Source: Nocardioides gansuensis (GTDB lineage Bacteria > Actinomycetota > Actinomycetes > Propionibacteriales > Nocardioidaceae). Taken from it: DNA of 64,000 nucleotides. The stretch is from positions 124,001 through 188,000 of the forward strand of contig NZ_QDGZ01000003.1 in the NCBI RefSeq assembly GCF_003076135.1. Direction: 5' to 3'. Below, piece after piece: positions 23,627-33,154 of the stretch; within the stretch, counting starts at the first letter, position 1; each line of letters begins with the position of its first letter. The notes under the pieces were generated by a model. It was not told where the DNA came from and ran no database searches. It saw nothing but the letters and a program-made list of their open reading frames with translations. Both the position numbers and the translations under genes were made by a program.

Positions 23627-24508
23627 ATGAGCGTTCAACGACTCGGATACTTGGGCTTCGAAGTGTCAGATGTGCAGGCATGGCGGTCGTTCATGACTCA
23701 GAAGCTGGGAGTCATGGAGGCGTCCGGCGACGAATCGTCGGCGCGGTTCCGAATCGACTCGCGCGCCTGGCGCCTGCAGGTCGACAAGGGAACCTCGGAC
23801 GACATCTCGTTCGCAGGCTTCGAGGTCGACAGCGCACAGTCGCTCGCGGCGATCCGCAAGCGTCTGGAAGCCCATGGCGTAGAGGTGACCACGGAGAGTG
23901 CAGACGTCGCAGCCAAACGTGGCGTCCTCGGTCTCCTCTCTTGTTCGGACCCCGTTGGCTCTCGGGTCGAGATCTACTACGGCGCCACCGAGCTCTTCGA
24001 GGAGCCGTTCAACTCGCCGACCGGTGTCCACGGGTTCCTCACCGACGACCAAGGCCTCGGGCACTACGTTCTCGCAGTACCGGACATCGACGCGGCCTTG
24101 GAGTTCTACGTCGAAGCGCTGGGCTTCCATCTCTCCGACGTCATCGACTGGCAGCTCACCGACACCCTGGGAACCACCCTCCACTTCCTGCACTGCAATG
24201 GCAGGCACCACACCCTGGCTCTCGCGAGTCTTCCGAGTCCCAAGAAGGTTCATCACTTCATGCTCGAGACGACGAGCATGGACGACGTGGGTTTCACCTA
24301 CGACAGGTTCGACGCCGACGGGACGGTCGTGCTCACCCTGGGCCGCCACACCAATGACCACATGTTCTCCTTCTACGGCGGGACGCCGTCCGGATTCGCC
24401 GTCGAGTTCGGCTGGGGTGCTCGTAACGTCGAACCAGGCTGGTCGGTGGTGCGCTACGACAAGATCAGCTACTGGGGTCACAAGCCCGCCAAGAAGCCGG
24501 AGGTCTGA
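23627..24508 (+). CDS. bphC: 2,3-dihydroxybiphenyl-type extradiol dioxygenase
   Basis: Fe(II) enzyme that opens the catechol ring by meta cleavage. It has 293 residues in two VOC domains (1-about 135 and 136-293). The metal ligands fall exactly at the classical positions His146 (GHYVLAVPD), His210 (VHHFMLE) and Glu260 (AVEFGWG), and the active-site His and Tyr region follows. AGGAAAGG is 9 nt before the ATG. A 104-bp gap separates it from bphB; no separate promoter was seen there. Confidence 0.95.
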   Translation: MSVQRLGYLGFEVSDVQAWRSFMTQKLGVMEASGDESSARFRIDSRAWRLQVDKGTSDDISFAGFEVDSAQSLAAIRKRLEAHGVEVTTESADVAAKRGVLGLLSCSDPVGSRVEIYYGATELFEEPFNSPTGVHGFLTDDQGLGHYVLAVPDIDAALEFYVEALGFHLSDVIDWQLTDTLGTTLHFLHCNGRHHTLALASLPSPKKVHHFMLETTSMDDVGFTYDRFDADGTVVLTLGRHTNDHMFSFYGGTPSGFAVEFGWGARNVEPGWSVVRYDKISYWGHKPAKKPEV

Positions 24509-24760
24509 ACGACGAGTGCCACGTGGCAGCGTGCCCGGCCGGCGGGCCGTCGCCTTCTCCTCCAGTCCGAGTGCCAGGGCCGCGACTTCCCGGGCTGATC
24601 AGCCGAGTCGTGAGAGGGCTCGGCGGGCTGAGAGACAGGCGACGGCAGTCGCCAGGCCCGTGCCGTTCGCTGGCGCAGAACGACGCGGTCATCGACCTGC
24701 CTGGCCCCGGGTGAGACACTGGTAAACGGCAGCAGAGTTGCTGACCTAGGTGGGATCGGC

Positions 24761-27700
24761 ATGGACTGGAACACCGTGAGGCCGCTTCGCCAGACCCCGG
24801 GCATCACGACGACTCTCGCGCGTCTGGGGAACTCGCGTGAGCAGTTCGTCCTCAGACGGCTGGACCTGTCGATGACGTGGCCGTGGAGCCAGCAGTGGCT
24901 GGAGAGCGAGCTCGAGGCCACTCGAAGGGCGCGGCTGCCACATGTCGTCCCTACGAATATCGCCCAGCGGGGTCATGACTACATAGACCTCGTTCGGCCG
25001 TACATCGCCGGGCTTGACCTTCGCGAGTGGTCCGCCCAGCAGTCGCGTCAGTCGAGCGATGCGTACTTGCAGCTGATGTGCGACCTGTTCTTCGCGTTGG
25101 CGCGCCTGCACCGGATGGGGATAGCACACGGTGGAGTCAAATCCGCAAACATCCTGCTCGCCGAGGGCAAGGACGAGCTGATCCTGCTTGACGCCAGCGT
25201 GACGAGGACTCAGCTCGCAGCGCTGACCCATCCGCTGGAGGGGTCGGAGGCCCCGCATCTTCTACCCGAGCGACATGGACTCGCTTACCCAGCGGCAGGT
25301 TTCGCCGCCGACATCTACGCGGCGGGATGGGCGCTTCTCGAGTCGCTGGCCGAGATCAATCGCACAGCCAGTGCCCTGCGCAGGGTGAACCCGCGCGACG
25401 ACAGCGCGACGGACCTCTCACACCTGATCGACATCGTCGGTGTCCCAGCAGCGCTGCGCCCCATCTTCCAGAAGCTGCTGGACCGCGATGCGGACCTACG
25501 CTATGAATCCGCCGAGGACGTACTGGCTGCCCTGGAGGCAGTCGTCGCCACCGGCAGCGCGCAGAGCGCTACCGCCGATCCGTTCACGTCACTCGTCCAC
25601 GGGGAGCCGCCGCTGGTGGGCAGGCAACGCGAACTGAGCGCGCTCGTCACCTGCGCCGACGGCGCAAGCCACTCGACCGGATCGGTCACGTGCTTGAGTG
25701 GCGATTCCGGAATGGGCAAGAGCCGCCTGCTCGACGCCGTGGTGGCGCACGCTGACGAGGCCGGAAGGACCGTACTGCGTGCCGGTGCGTTCGACCATGC
25801 ACCCGCTCGTCCGCTCGGACTGTTCGCCGCACCATTGCGCACCATCGTTGACTACCTGACCGCCCATCCGCTTGCGGCGGAACGAGTTCGCAACGAGATG
25901 GGTGCGCTGGTTCCAGCAGCAGTGGAGCAGGCACCTGAGCTGGCCGAAGCGCTGGGGGATCAGCCACGCCCTGATGCGATCTTTGCTGACAGCTCAGTGG
26001 CCGCGGGACCCACTGCGATCGCGCAACTTCTCACCTCCGTCTTCACCGAGGAACACCCCGGGTTGATCGTGCTCGACGATTGTCAGTGGGCGGACGATCT
26101 CAGCTGGCAAGTGCTCGCCCAACTGGCGGCAGCGATATCGAGGGAAACCAAGCGATCCGGAATCGGATCGAATGTCTCGCTTATTGTTTCGTGCCGCCCG
26201 GAAGCTGTTGCGCAGGTGTTGGCGTGGGGCGTAGACGACATCGGGTTCGTTGAGCTCGAACCTTTGTCGGACGCCTGCACAGAGGAACTGATCCGCTCAC
26301 TCAGCGACTACGTTCCCTCCGGGGTAATTCCCTACGTCACAAAATATTCCCAAGGCAATCCCCTTGAAACGCTCCTGGTTTTCCAGGCGCTCATCGATTC
26401 ATCGGCCCTGACGCGCAAGCGAGACCGCTGGGTATTCGATGGCATCCGGTTGGCGGAGCTCCCGCCGCAGCAACTAGCTCGTGACGGCAGCGCGGGTGCG
26501 GGAATCGACGGTGGGCGAAACGACGCCTTTCTCTCTTCGCGGCTGAGGCGTTTGTCCCCGGCAGCTGAACACGCTCTCGGGCAGGGCGCAGTACTGGGAC
26601 GCCGGTTCTCCTCCCGGCTGTTGAGCATGACATTGGAAACCGGGTTGGCCGACGTCGAGCAGCTCCTCGGGGAAGCAGTCGGGGCCGGAATCGTGCGCGG
26701 CGTGGACAGGGGTGATCGTCGCGAATACGAATTCTCCCACGATCGGATTCGAGAAGCCGTGTTGCGCAACATGACCGAGGACGCCCGCCGCGAGCTGCAC
26801 CGGCGCGCCGCGCAAGCACTCGAGAACCGCGAAGACTCAGCAGATTACGACATCGCCTACCACTTCGATCGCGCCGGTCGAGCCGAGTCGGCGTTACCCT
26901 TCGCCCTGCGCGCAGGCGAGGCGGGTCTGAGGCGCAACGCGCTCGACGTCGCGGAACGCAATTTCAAGATTGCGGCGGCAGGGTTGGCGCTGCGCGAGTC
27001 CGCGGAGGACATCGCGACATTTCGGGTGTACGAAGGCCTTGGCACCATCCACATGCTCCGCGGAAACTATGATCTCGCCGCAAAGGAGTTGATCAGCGCG
27101 CACGCGCTGGCGGGTGTGCGCTCAAGACTTGATTCTGCGCGGGTCGCCACCCTGCTCGGCGAGCTTGCCTTCAAGACAGGTCGATTCGATGACGCCGAAC
27201 GGTGGATGCAACGCAGCTTGCACGACCTGCAGCTGCGAATCCCTCGCAGTACTTCGCACGCGGCGCTACTGACGGTTGCCGAGCTGGGCCTACTCGCCCT
27301 TGGCTGGTGTGCTCGCCGGCTCCGGCGCGGGAAGTCGAGGCGTGGCACGGAGCGCGACCGCCTCGCTGCCCACATCCACACCCGTCGTGTCTACGAGTGG
27401 TGGTTCGTCAGGTCACCCATCTGGGTCCTCCTGGGAGTGCTGCGCAGCGCGCGATTCGCCAATGTCTCGGGCGGCATGCGTGAACGGGCGCAGGCGTACT
27501 CCAGCGCCGCGGTCATCTCTGGGACGGCGCCCCTGCTGGCACCGCTGGCGCTGCGTCTGGTCGAACGGTCGCTGCAGCTGCGACAGTCGGCCGGGGACGG
27601 GTGGGGCATTGCCCAGTCTCACCACTTCAGAGGGTTCGTCCTCTACGCCGCCAACCGGTACGAGGAGGCGATCGAAGCCTTCGACGCCGCTGTCGCCGCG

Positions 27701-29530
27701 TTCGACATCTTCGGCGATCGGTGGGAACAGGTCGCCGCCATGTGGCAGAAGGCGCTCTGCCTGGCGCGACTGGGACGACTTCACGAGGCAGGAGTGCTCG
27801 CGCGCGACGCGTATTGGGAGGGCAAACGCAGAGGCGACCGGATCGGCGCGGGCACTGCGTTGGCGATCTGGGTGCAGTGCCTGCCCGGCGATGTGAACGT
27901 CGAGACCATCGCTCGCGAATTGCAGCTGACGGATCCCAGCGATCGCCATACCTTGGCGATGTTGCACGCCGCGCGTGGCTGGCGCTTGTTCCATACCAAT
28001 CAGCACGCGCCTGCATTGGATGCCTTCCGCCAAGCAGATGAGCTGATCCGCGTACCCGGCCTTCGCAACCACTTTCTCGCGTCGGTGCTGACCGCACATC
28101 TCCAGGTTCTTCGTCTGACTCGTGCCGCCGGTCCGGAGGTCTGGACCGAGGAGAGCCGCCAGCAATCGAAGATCGCCCGTCGGCTCCTGGCCCGTGCCCG
28201 TCGATCCGCGATGGTGTTCGGCGGTGAGCGCCCCGCGGTCCTCAGGGAGTGGGCTCTGCGGCACTTCTCCCGAGGGAACAAGAGGCGGGGACGCCTGATC
28301 TTGGAGGTGGCCGCCCGTTTCGCCTCTCGCTACCACGCGCACGGCGAGCTGGCGGCCTGCTCACTGGCCGCAGGCCTCGCTGGATTACATCCGCGCAGGG
28401 GAGCCCTCAGCGGGCTACCACCGGTGGCCCAACAGTGCCAGCTGTTGGGGGTACACGTCGATGGCGCGATCGTGACGTCGGTCCAGGCGCGCGACGCGTT
28501 CGCCGGTGCACGTTCTTCGCGTCATGATGCCCTGCTGGATGCGGTGAACTCCATCGTCGCTTCGGATGACGCGGACGAGGTGCTCGACAAGCTCCGGGAC
28601 GCGACCTTCGCCACGACGACCGCGCGTCGGGTGCAGATCGTCCAACAGGAGCTGGCGCCCGACGACGAGGGCAGGCTGCCGAAGTCAGTGGCAGCAGCAA
28701 TGAGGGGTGTCGAGCCGTCGGACGAGGGTTGGGACATGAGGGTGACCGAGCGTCTCGCAAGGCGAGTTGGCGAGGACGGGCACCACGCAACCTCTGTCGT
28801 GGCCGCGTTCCCGCTGGGCGAAGGCGAGACTCACAGGTCGACCGTGGAGGTCCTCGCCGCACTGGCTGGCGCTGTCATCGAACGCGAGTCCCTGCGCAGG
28901 GAATCCATGGAGCGGATGGTGGCGGTGCAAGAGGCCGAACGCGGGAGAATCGCCCGCGATCTGCATGACGAGTTCGGCCACCTCTTCGCCAGCGTGACGG
29001 AGCGGCTCAGCGCCCTGCAGGAGTGTGACAGCCCGACCGCACACGAGGTCGCGGCCGACATCAAGGGTCTGGTCCGCGAGGGGATCCAGGTGGCTCGATC
29101 TGTTGCTTGGTCCTTGCGTCCGTCGGGGCTCGATGATCTGGGCCTCTTCGGATGCGTCGAGCAGTATGTGGAGGACTGTCGCCAGATCTACCCGATCCGC
29201 ATCGAGCTGACGACCACTCGTCAGCCACCGACCGTCCCATCGTCCGTCGCCACCGCCATCTTCCGCATCGTGCAGGAGGCGCTGACCAACGTCGGTCGCC
29301 ACAGCGGCGCCAGTGAGGCGAGCGTGATGGTCATCGCGTCAGGTGGCGCCCTGAGGGCCGTCATCGAGGACGACGGCCAGGGATTCGATGTCGACGTCGC
29401 TGGTCAGCGCCGGTCGCTCGGACTGATCGGAATGCGCGATCGCGCCCGGCTCGTAGGTGGGCGGCTGACTGTGGAGTCCCGTCCGGGACACGGCACGACG
29501 ATCGTGGCGGAGGTGCCGATCTCACGATGA
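24761..29530 (+). CDS. bphS: BphS-type giant hybrid sensor histidine kinase
   Basis: 1589 residues, close to rhodococcal BphS. Order: a protein-kinase-like domain (about 1-265), an AAA/STAND ATPase (Walker A GDSGMGKS at 314-321, Walker B LIVLDDCQWAD), a long TPR-like helical region, a short GAF-like part, and a HisKA_3 domain with phospho-acceptor His1402 (RDLHDEFGH). It ends in a HATPase domain (QEALTNVGRHSG, EDDGQGFD, GLIGMRDRA). The kinase-like domain is degenerate: the HRD loop reads HGGVKSAN and DFG reads DAS, so it probably senses or scaffolds. No membrane segment is evident. It overlaps bphT by 4 nt. Bases 24509-24760 upstream hold no gene. Confidence 0.92.
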   Translation: MDWNTVRPLRQTPGITTTLARLGNSREQFVLRRLDLSMTWPWSQQWLESELEATRRARLPHVVPTNIAQRGHDYIDLVRPYIAGLDLREWSAQQSRQSSDAYLQLMCDLFFALARLHRMGIAHGGVKSANILLAEGKDELILLDASVTRTQLAALTHPLEGSEAPHLLPERHGLAYPAAGFAADIYAAGWALLESLAEINRTASALRRVNPRDDSATDLSHLIDIVGVPAALRPIFQKLLDRDADLRYESAEDVLAALEAVVATGSAQSATADPFTSLVHGEPPLVGRQRELSALVTCADGASHSTGSVTCLSGDSGMGKSRLLDAVVAHADEAGRTVLRAGAFDHAPARPLGLFAAPLRTIVDYLTAHPLAAERVRNEMGALVPAAVEQAPELAEALGDQPRPDAIFADSSVAAGPTAIAQLLTSVFTEEHPGLIVLDDCQWADDLSWQVLAQLAAAISRETKRSGIGSNVSLIVSCRPEAVAQVLAWGVDDIGFVELEPLSDACTEELIRSLSDYVPSGVIPYVTKYSQGNPLETLLVFQALIDSSALTRKRDRWVFDGIRLAELPPQQLARDGSAGAGIDGGRNDAFLSSRLRRLSPAAEHALGQGAVLGRRFSSRLLSMTLETGLADVEQLLGEAVGAGIVRGVDRGDRREYEFSHDRIREAVLRNMTEDARRELHRRAAQALENREDSADYDIAYHFDRAGRAESALPFALRAGEAGLRRNALDVAERNFKIAAAGLALRESAEDIATFRVYEGLGTIHMLRGNYDLAAKELISAHALAGVRSRLDSARVATLLGELAFKTGRFDDAERWMQRSLHDLQLRIPRSTSHAALLTVAELGLLALGWCARRLRRGKSRRGTERDRLAAHIHTRRVYEWWFVRSPIWVLLGVLRSARFANVSGGMRERAQAYSSAAVISGTAPLLAPLALRLVERSLQLRQSAGDGWGIAQSHHFRGFVLYAANRYEEAIEAFDAAVAAFDIFGDRWEQVAAMWQKALCLARLGRLHEAGVLARDAYWEGKRRGDRIGAGTALAIWVQCLPGDVNVETIARELQLTDPSDRHTLAMLHAARGWRLFHTNQHAPALDAFRQADELIRVPGLRNHFLASVLTAHLQVLRLTRAAGPEVWTEESRQQSKIARRLLARARRSAMVFGGERPAVLREWALRHFSRGNKRRGRLILEVAARFASRYHAHGELAACSLAAGLAGLHPRRGALSGLPPVAQQCQLLGVHVDGAIVTSVQARDAFAGARSSRHDALLDAVNSIVASDDADEVLDKLRDATFATTTARRVQIVQQELAPDDEGRLPKSVAAAMRGVEPSDEGWDMRVTERLARRVGEDGHHATSVVAAFPLGEGETHRSTVEVLAALAGAVIERESLRRESMERMVAVQEAERGRIARDLHDEFGHLFASVTERLSALQECDSPTAHEVAADIKGLVREGIQVARSVAWSLRPSGLDDLGLFGCVEQYVEDCRQIYPIRIELTTTRQPPTVPSSVATAIFRIVQEALTNVGRHSGASEASVMVIASGGALRAVIEDDGQGFDVDVAGQRRSLGLIGMRDRARLVGGRLTVESRPGHGTTIVAEVPISR

Positions 29531-30141
29531 TCAGCGTTGTGGTGTGTGACGACCATGGCATCATCCGCTCCGGGATCGCTCGCCTCCTGGAGGCCACGGA
29601 TGATTTCGAGCTGGTGGCATCAGCGCCTACCGGCGAGCTCCTGCTCCAGGCGGTGCGCGACTTCACGCCCGACCTCGTCGTCCTCGACATACGATTGACC
29701 GACTGCAGCGGACTGGACCTGCTCAAGCAGGTTCTCGCCATCGCGCCCGACCTTCGCGTCGTCATGCTCAGCATGTACAGCGCCAGGGGCTACATCGAGA
29801 AGGCGAAGGCGGAAGGCGCGCGGGGATACATCACCAAGGAGTGTCTGGACGAGGAGCTCGTGTCCGTCCTCCAAGCCGTCATGACCGAGGACGGATTCAT
29901 CTCCTTCCGGTCCGCCGAGCCCGAGAAGCGCCTCGAGGTCGACATCGATCTGCTGTCGTCACGAGAGCTCGAAGTGATGGTGCTCATCGCCTCCGGGCTG
30001 ACCAACGCCGAGATCGCCGAGAAGTTGACGGTCTCGCCGCGCACCGTCGAAAGTCACCGGGCCAGCATCCAGCGCAAGCTCTTGATCCGCACCCGAGCCG
30101 AGCTCGCGGTCGTCGCTCGCAATGCATTCCTGCTCGAATAG
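29527..30141 (+). CDS. bphT: BphT-type NarL/FixJ response regulator
   Basis: 204 residues. The receiver domain has phospho-Asp in VVLDIRLTD, acidic pair near CDDHG, and conserved Ser and Lys (MLSMYSAR, YITKE). The C-terminal LuxR/GerE HTH reads SSRELEVMVLIASGLTNAEI and RTVESHRASIQRKL. It is the cognate partner of the overlapping sensor kinase and probably activates the promoters carrying the 20-bp dyad at 18925, 30379 and 42514. That target assignment is inference from context and from the known BphST system. Confidence 0.93.
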   Translation: MISVVVCDDHGIIRSGIARLLEATDDFELVASAPTGELLLQAVRDFTPDLVVLDIRLTDCSGLDLLKQVLAIAPDLRVVMLSMYSARGYIEKAKAEGARGYITKECLDEELVSVLQAVMTEDGFISFRSAEPEKRLEVDIDLLSSRELEVMVLIASGLTNAEIAEKLTVSPRTVESHRASIQRKLLIRTRAELAVVARNAFLLE

Positions 30142-30378
30142 CGGTATTCGCAAGCGAAGCCGTCGGCGCCGCTGACTGCAGGTATCGGTCGAAACTGGAT
30201 GGCGGTACAGAGGTACGGCAGACCCCGTCTCTCTGCTGCGGGTCCTGGGAGGCGTCAGCTTCTCGACCGCGCGGGGAATGCGGGGCAGCAGTCTCAATCA
30301 TTCGTCCGACCGACGTGTCGACCTGGGCGCTCAGATCGTGCGGGTCAGTACCGACCGAGGTCGATCGCAGCGAGGGCA

Positions 30379-30398
30379 ATCCGTAGTTTTCCCGGATG
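30379..30398 (+). promoter_or_regulatory. Candidate BphT operator, copy 3 (upstream of bphD)
   Basis: Exact ATCCGTAGTTTTCCCGGATG, 75 bp before the bphD ATG. It shows that the hydrolase/CoA-module operon has its own promoter of the same type as bphA1. The 237 bp between bphT and this site hold nothing else recognised. Confidence 0.75.
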
Positions 30399-30473
30399 CT
30401 GTGCCGGGGTGTGACGGAGTTAACTCCGAGGTGCTTGCACTACGCATCAACACCTCGAGGGAAGGCGCAGCGG

Positions 30474-31298
30474 ATGACTGTGACAACGGAGAACGCAGGA
30501 CGCACCATTGAAGCCAATGGGATCGCCACCCACTACCACGACGTGGGTTCCGGCGATCCCGTCCTCCTCCTGCACGGTTCCGGCCCTGGCGTCTCGGCCT
30601 GGGCGAACTGGCAGCGCGTGATCCCGGCACTCGCCGAGGGGCATCGTGTGCTGGCTCCGGACATCGTCGGCTTCGGGCACACCGACCGGCCGGCGGACAC
30701 TCGCTACTCACTGCAGACGTGGGTCGATCACGTATGGGGCTTCCTCGACGCCCTGGGGATCGAGCGTGCTTCGATCGTGGGCAACTCCCTGGGCGGACGC
30801 ATTGCCGTGGCGATGGCCATCCAGCAGCCCGAGCGAGTGTCGAAGATGGTGCTGATGGGGTCGCCTGGTCCGGGCATGACGCCGAGCGAGGGTCTGATCG
30901 CTCTCCGGACGTATGAGCCTTCGGTCGAGGCGATGAGAGAGCTGCTCGTCAGCTACTTCGCCGTCGATCCCACCATCATCACGCCGGAGCTCGTGCAGAT
31001 CCGGCACGATGCCAGCGTCGCTCCCGGTGTCCACGAGACCTATCGAACGATGTTCTCCGACCCCGAGCAGTCGCGTGCCGATCTCGCCTTCAACCTCGAC
31101 GAGCTGGCGGAGCTCGCCACGCCAACCCTGATCGTCCACGGCCGTGAGGATCGGGTGATCCCCCTCGAGTCCGGCCTCAGCATGCTGAACACGCTCCCGA
31201 ACGCTGACCTCCACGTCTTCAGCCGATGCGGTCACTGGACCCAGATCGAGCGTTCCGGCGAGTTCGTGGCCGTCGTCGACCAGTTCCTGACCAGCTGA
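30474..31298 (+). CDS. bphD: Meta-cleavage product (HOPDA-type) hydrolase
   Basis: Alpha/beta-hydrolase that splits the ring-opened 2-hydroxy-6-oxo-dienoate into 2-hydroxypenta-2,4-dienoate and a carboxylic acid. It has 274 residues. The oxyanion motif is LLLHGSGPGVSAW; the triad is Ser105 (GNSLGG), Asp226 (GREDRVIP) and His254 (CGHWTQ). The ATG at 30474 has GAGGGAAGG upstream; an in-frame extension to 30396 starts inside the operator. It is about as long as, and clearly paralogous to, the minus-strand hydrolase at 41619-42443. Confidence 0.93.
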   Translation: MTVTTENAGRTIEANGIATHYHDVGSGDPVLLLHGSGPGVSAWANWQRVIPALAEGHRVLAPDIVGFGHTDRPADTRYSLQTWVDHVWGFLDALGIERASIVGNSLGGRIAVAMAIQQPERVSKMVLMGSPGPGMTPSEGLIALRTYEPSVEAMRELLVSYFAVDPTIITPELVQIRHDASVAPGVHETYRTMFSDPEQSRADLAFNLDELAELATPTLIVHGREDRVIPLESGLSMLNTLPNADLHVFSRCGHWTQIERSGEFVAVVDQFLTS

Positions 31299-31428
31299 CG
31301 ACACGCGCGGCTCGAATTGTCGACGTGCCGCGTGTCCGTCGGCTCGAGCGCAACGCCGCGCGTCACCGACCGCGCGCCTGGACCCGTACCGACCTGCCGA
31401 TCACACGGCGCCCTAAGGAGCATTCAAG

Positions 31429-32253
31429 TTGAGTGTCAGCATCACGGTGGCCACGACAGGGCCGATCGCATCGAAGAGGGACAACCCGTCGCTGCCCACC
31501 CAACCCGATGAGATCGCCGAGGAGGTTCATGCGGCGTTCCTGGCCGGCGCTTCAGTGGCGCACGTGCACCTCAGGGATGCTCAGGATCGGCCGACCGCTG
31601 ACTTGGCCATCGCGCGCGAGACGATGGAGAAGATCGCGGAGCGCTGTCCGATCCTCATCCAGCTGTCCACCGGTGTCGGTCTCGACGTGTCGTTCGAGGA
31701 GCGCGAGCGCCTCGTCGAGCTGCGGCCTCAGATGGCGACGCTGAACCCGTGCAGCATGAGCTTCGGAGCTGCAGAGTTCCGCAATCCGCCGGCTGATGTC
31801 GAGCGGATGGCTCGCCGTATGAATGAGCTGGGCGTCAAGCCCGAGCTCGAGATCTACGACACCGGTCACCTCGAAGCCGCTCTTCGGCTGCGAGATGCCG
31901 GCGTGCTGACGAGCGAACCCATGCAGTTCTCCATCGTGCTCGGCGTGCGGGGCGGCATGGCCGCCACTCCCGCCAACCTGATCACCATGGTCGAGCGGCT
32001 CCCCGAGGACTGCGTCTGGCAGGTCATCGCCATCGGCCGGGCCAACCTGGAGCTGACCGCGATGGGAATCGCGCTGGGCGGCAATGCCCGCGCTGGGCTG
32101 GAGGACACCCTCTTCCTGCGCAAGGGAGAGCTCAGTCAAGGAAATCTGCCCCTGGTCCAACGCGCCGTGGACCTGGCGAGGGCACTGGATCGGCCGATAG
32201 CCACGCACGAAGAGACCGCCCAGGCGCTCGGCCTCAGTGTCCCTGCGCTGTGA
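31429..32253 (+). CDS. Beta-keto acid cleavage enzyme (BKACE, DUF849)
   Basis: Zn-dependent TIM barrel that condenses a beta-keto acid with acetyl-CoA to give acetoacetate and a new acyl-CoA. It has 274 residues with metal ligands in HVHLRD and the conserved substrate loop NPCSMSFG; also SIVLGVRGGM and IAIGRANLELT. It starts at TTG 31429 (or GTG 31432) behind AAGGAG. It lies 130 bp after bphD in the same direction. Such enzymes are not a standard part of biphenyl clusters; the specific keto acid is unknown. Acetoacetate produced here could be activated by the CoA-transferase at 39120-40479. Confidence 0.88.
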   Translation: MSVSITVATTGPIASKRDNPSLPTQPDEIAEEVHAAFLAGASVAHVHLRDAQDRPTADLAIARETMEKIAERCPILIQLSTGVGLDVSFEERERLVELRPQMATLNPCSMSFGAAEFRNPPADVERMARRMNELGVKPELEIYDTGHLEAALRLRDAGVLTSEPMQFSIVLGVRGGMAATPANLITMVERLPEDCVWQVIAIGRANLELTAMGIALGGNARAGLEDTLFLRKGELSQGNLPLVQRAVDLARALDRPIATHEETAQALGLSVPAL

Positions 32254-32335
32254 CGCGGGACCTGCCAAGAAGCTCGTGCGCGTGGTCCCCACCGCGCACC
32301 GAAAACCAGCACAACGTCGAGAGGACCACCGACCA

Positions 32336-33151
32336 ATGACAACGACACACACCGATGCGCAGGTGTCTGCGCCCTTCGAGAGCCGTGCCATCGTCGGCTC
32401 CATGGACGGGGCAGTCGCCGTCCTGTCGCTGGGACTGGCCCCCTACAACCTGATGGACAAGGAGATGAACGAGGAGCTCATCGCGGCGCTGGAGTGGGCA
32501 CGCGACCAGAGCGCCCGAGCGGTCGTGCTGCGCAGCTCGCTGCGCCACTTCTCAGCCGGCGCGAACCTCGACAACATGATCCGCGAAGCCGACGAGTCCG
32601 AGGTTCTCGACTGGGGATTCGTCGAGACGCTGGAGGCGTTCTCCGCGTTCCCTGCGCCCATCATCGCCAGTGTCAACGGCGTCTGCGTCGGTGGTGGCTT
32701 CGAGCTGGCTCTGGCCTGCGACCTCATCATCGCCTCCGAGTCGGCCAAGATCGGATCGGTGGAGGTCACCGTCGGACTGCAGCCGCTGATGGGTGCGGTT
32801 CAGCGCCTGACCCAACGAGCCGGCGCAGCGCGCGCTCGGGAGATGGTCCTGCTGGGCAGGCGCTACCCAGCCAGCACGCTCGAGCGCTGGAACGTGATCA
32901 ACTGGACCGTCCAGGACGAGAGCCTGGACGACGCCACGATGGTGATCGCCCAGGAGCTGGCCCACGGACCGACCGTGGCCAACGCGGCGAGCAAGCGCCT
33001 CGTGGCGATCGCCGTCAATCAGGGCGTCAAGGCTGCCGACGAGGCCATGCTCGAGGTCCAACGGGCGGTGCTCGGATCCGCCGACTTCCGCACCGGCGTC
33101 CGTTCCTACCGAGAGAACGGCGTCGGCATGGCGCAGTTCGAAGGAGCCTGA
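32336..33151 (+). CDS. Enoyl-CoA hydratase/isomerase family protein
   Basis: Crotonase-fold enzyme of 271 residues. The oxyanion-hole segments are SLRHFSAGANLDN and NGVCVGGGFELALACD. The usual hydratase Glu pair is partly changed (SVEVTVGLQPLMG), so hydration, isomerisation or hydrolysis cannot be told apart. The C-terminal tail is matched by the remnant at 13661-13831. The ATG at 32336 was chosen because the preceding in-frame codons lack similarity. It lies 3 bp before the CoA-transferase and probably acts on its product. Confidence 0.88.
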   Translation: MTTTHTDAQVSAPFESRAIVGSMDGAVAVLSLGLAPYNLMDKEMNEELIAALEWARDQSARAVVLRSSLRHFSAGANLDNMIREADESEVLDWGFVETLEAFSAFPAPIIASVNGVCVGGGFELALACDLIIASESAKIGSVEVTVGLQPLMGAVQRLTQRAGAARAREMVLLGRRYPASTLERWNVINWTVQDESLDDATMVIAQELAHGPTVANAASKRLVAIAVNQGVKAADEAMLEVQRAVLGSADFRTGVRSYRENGVGMAQFEGA

Positions 33152-33154
33152 GCC

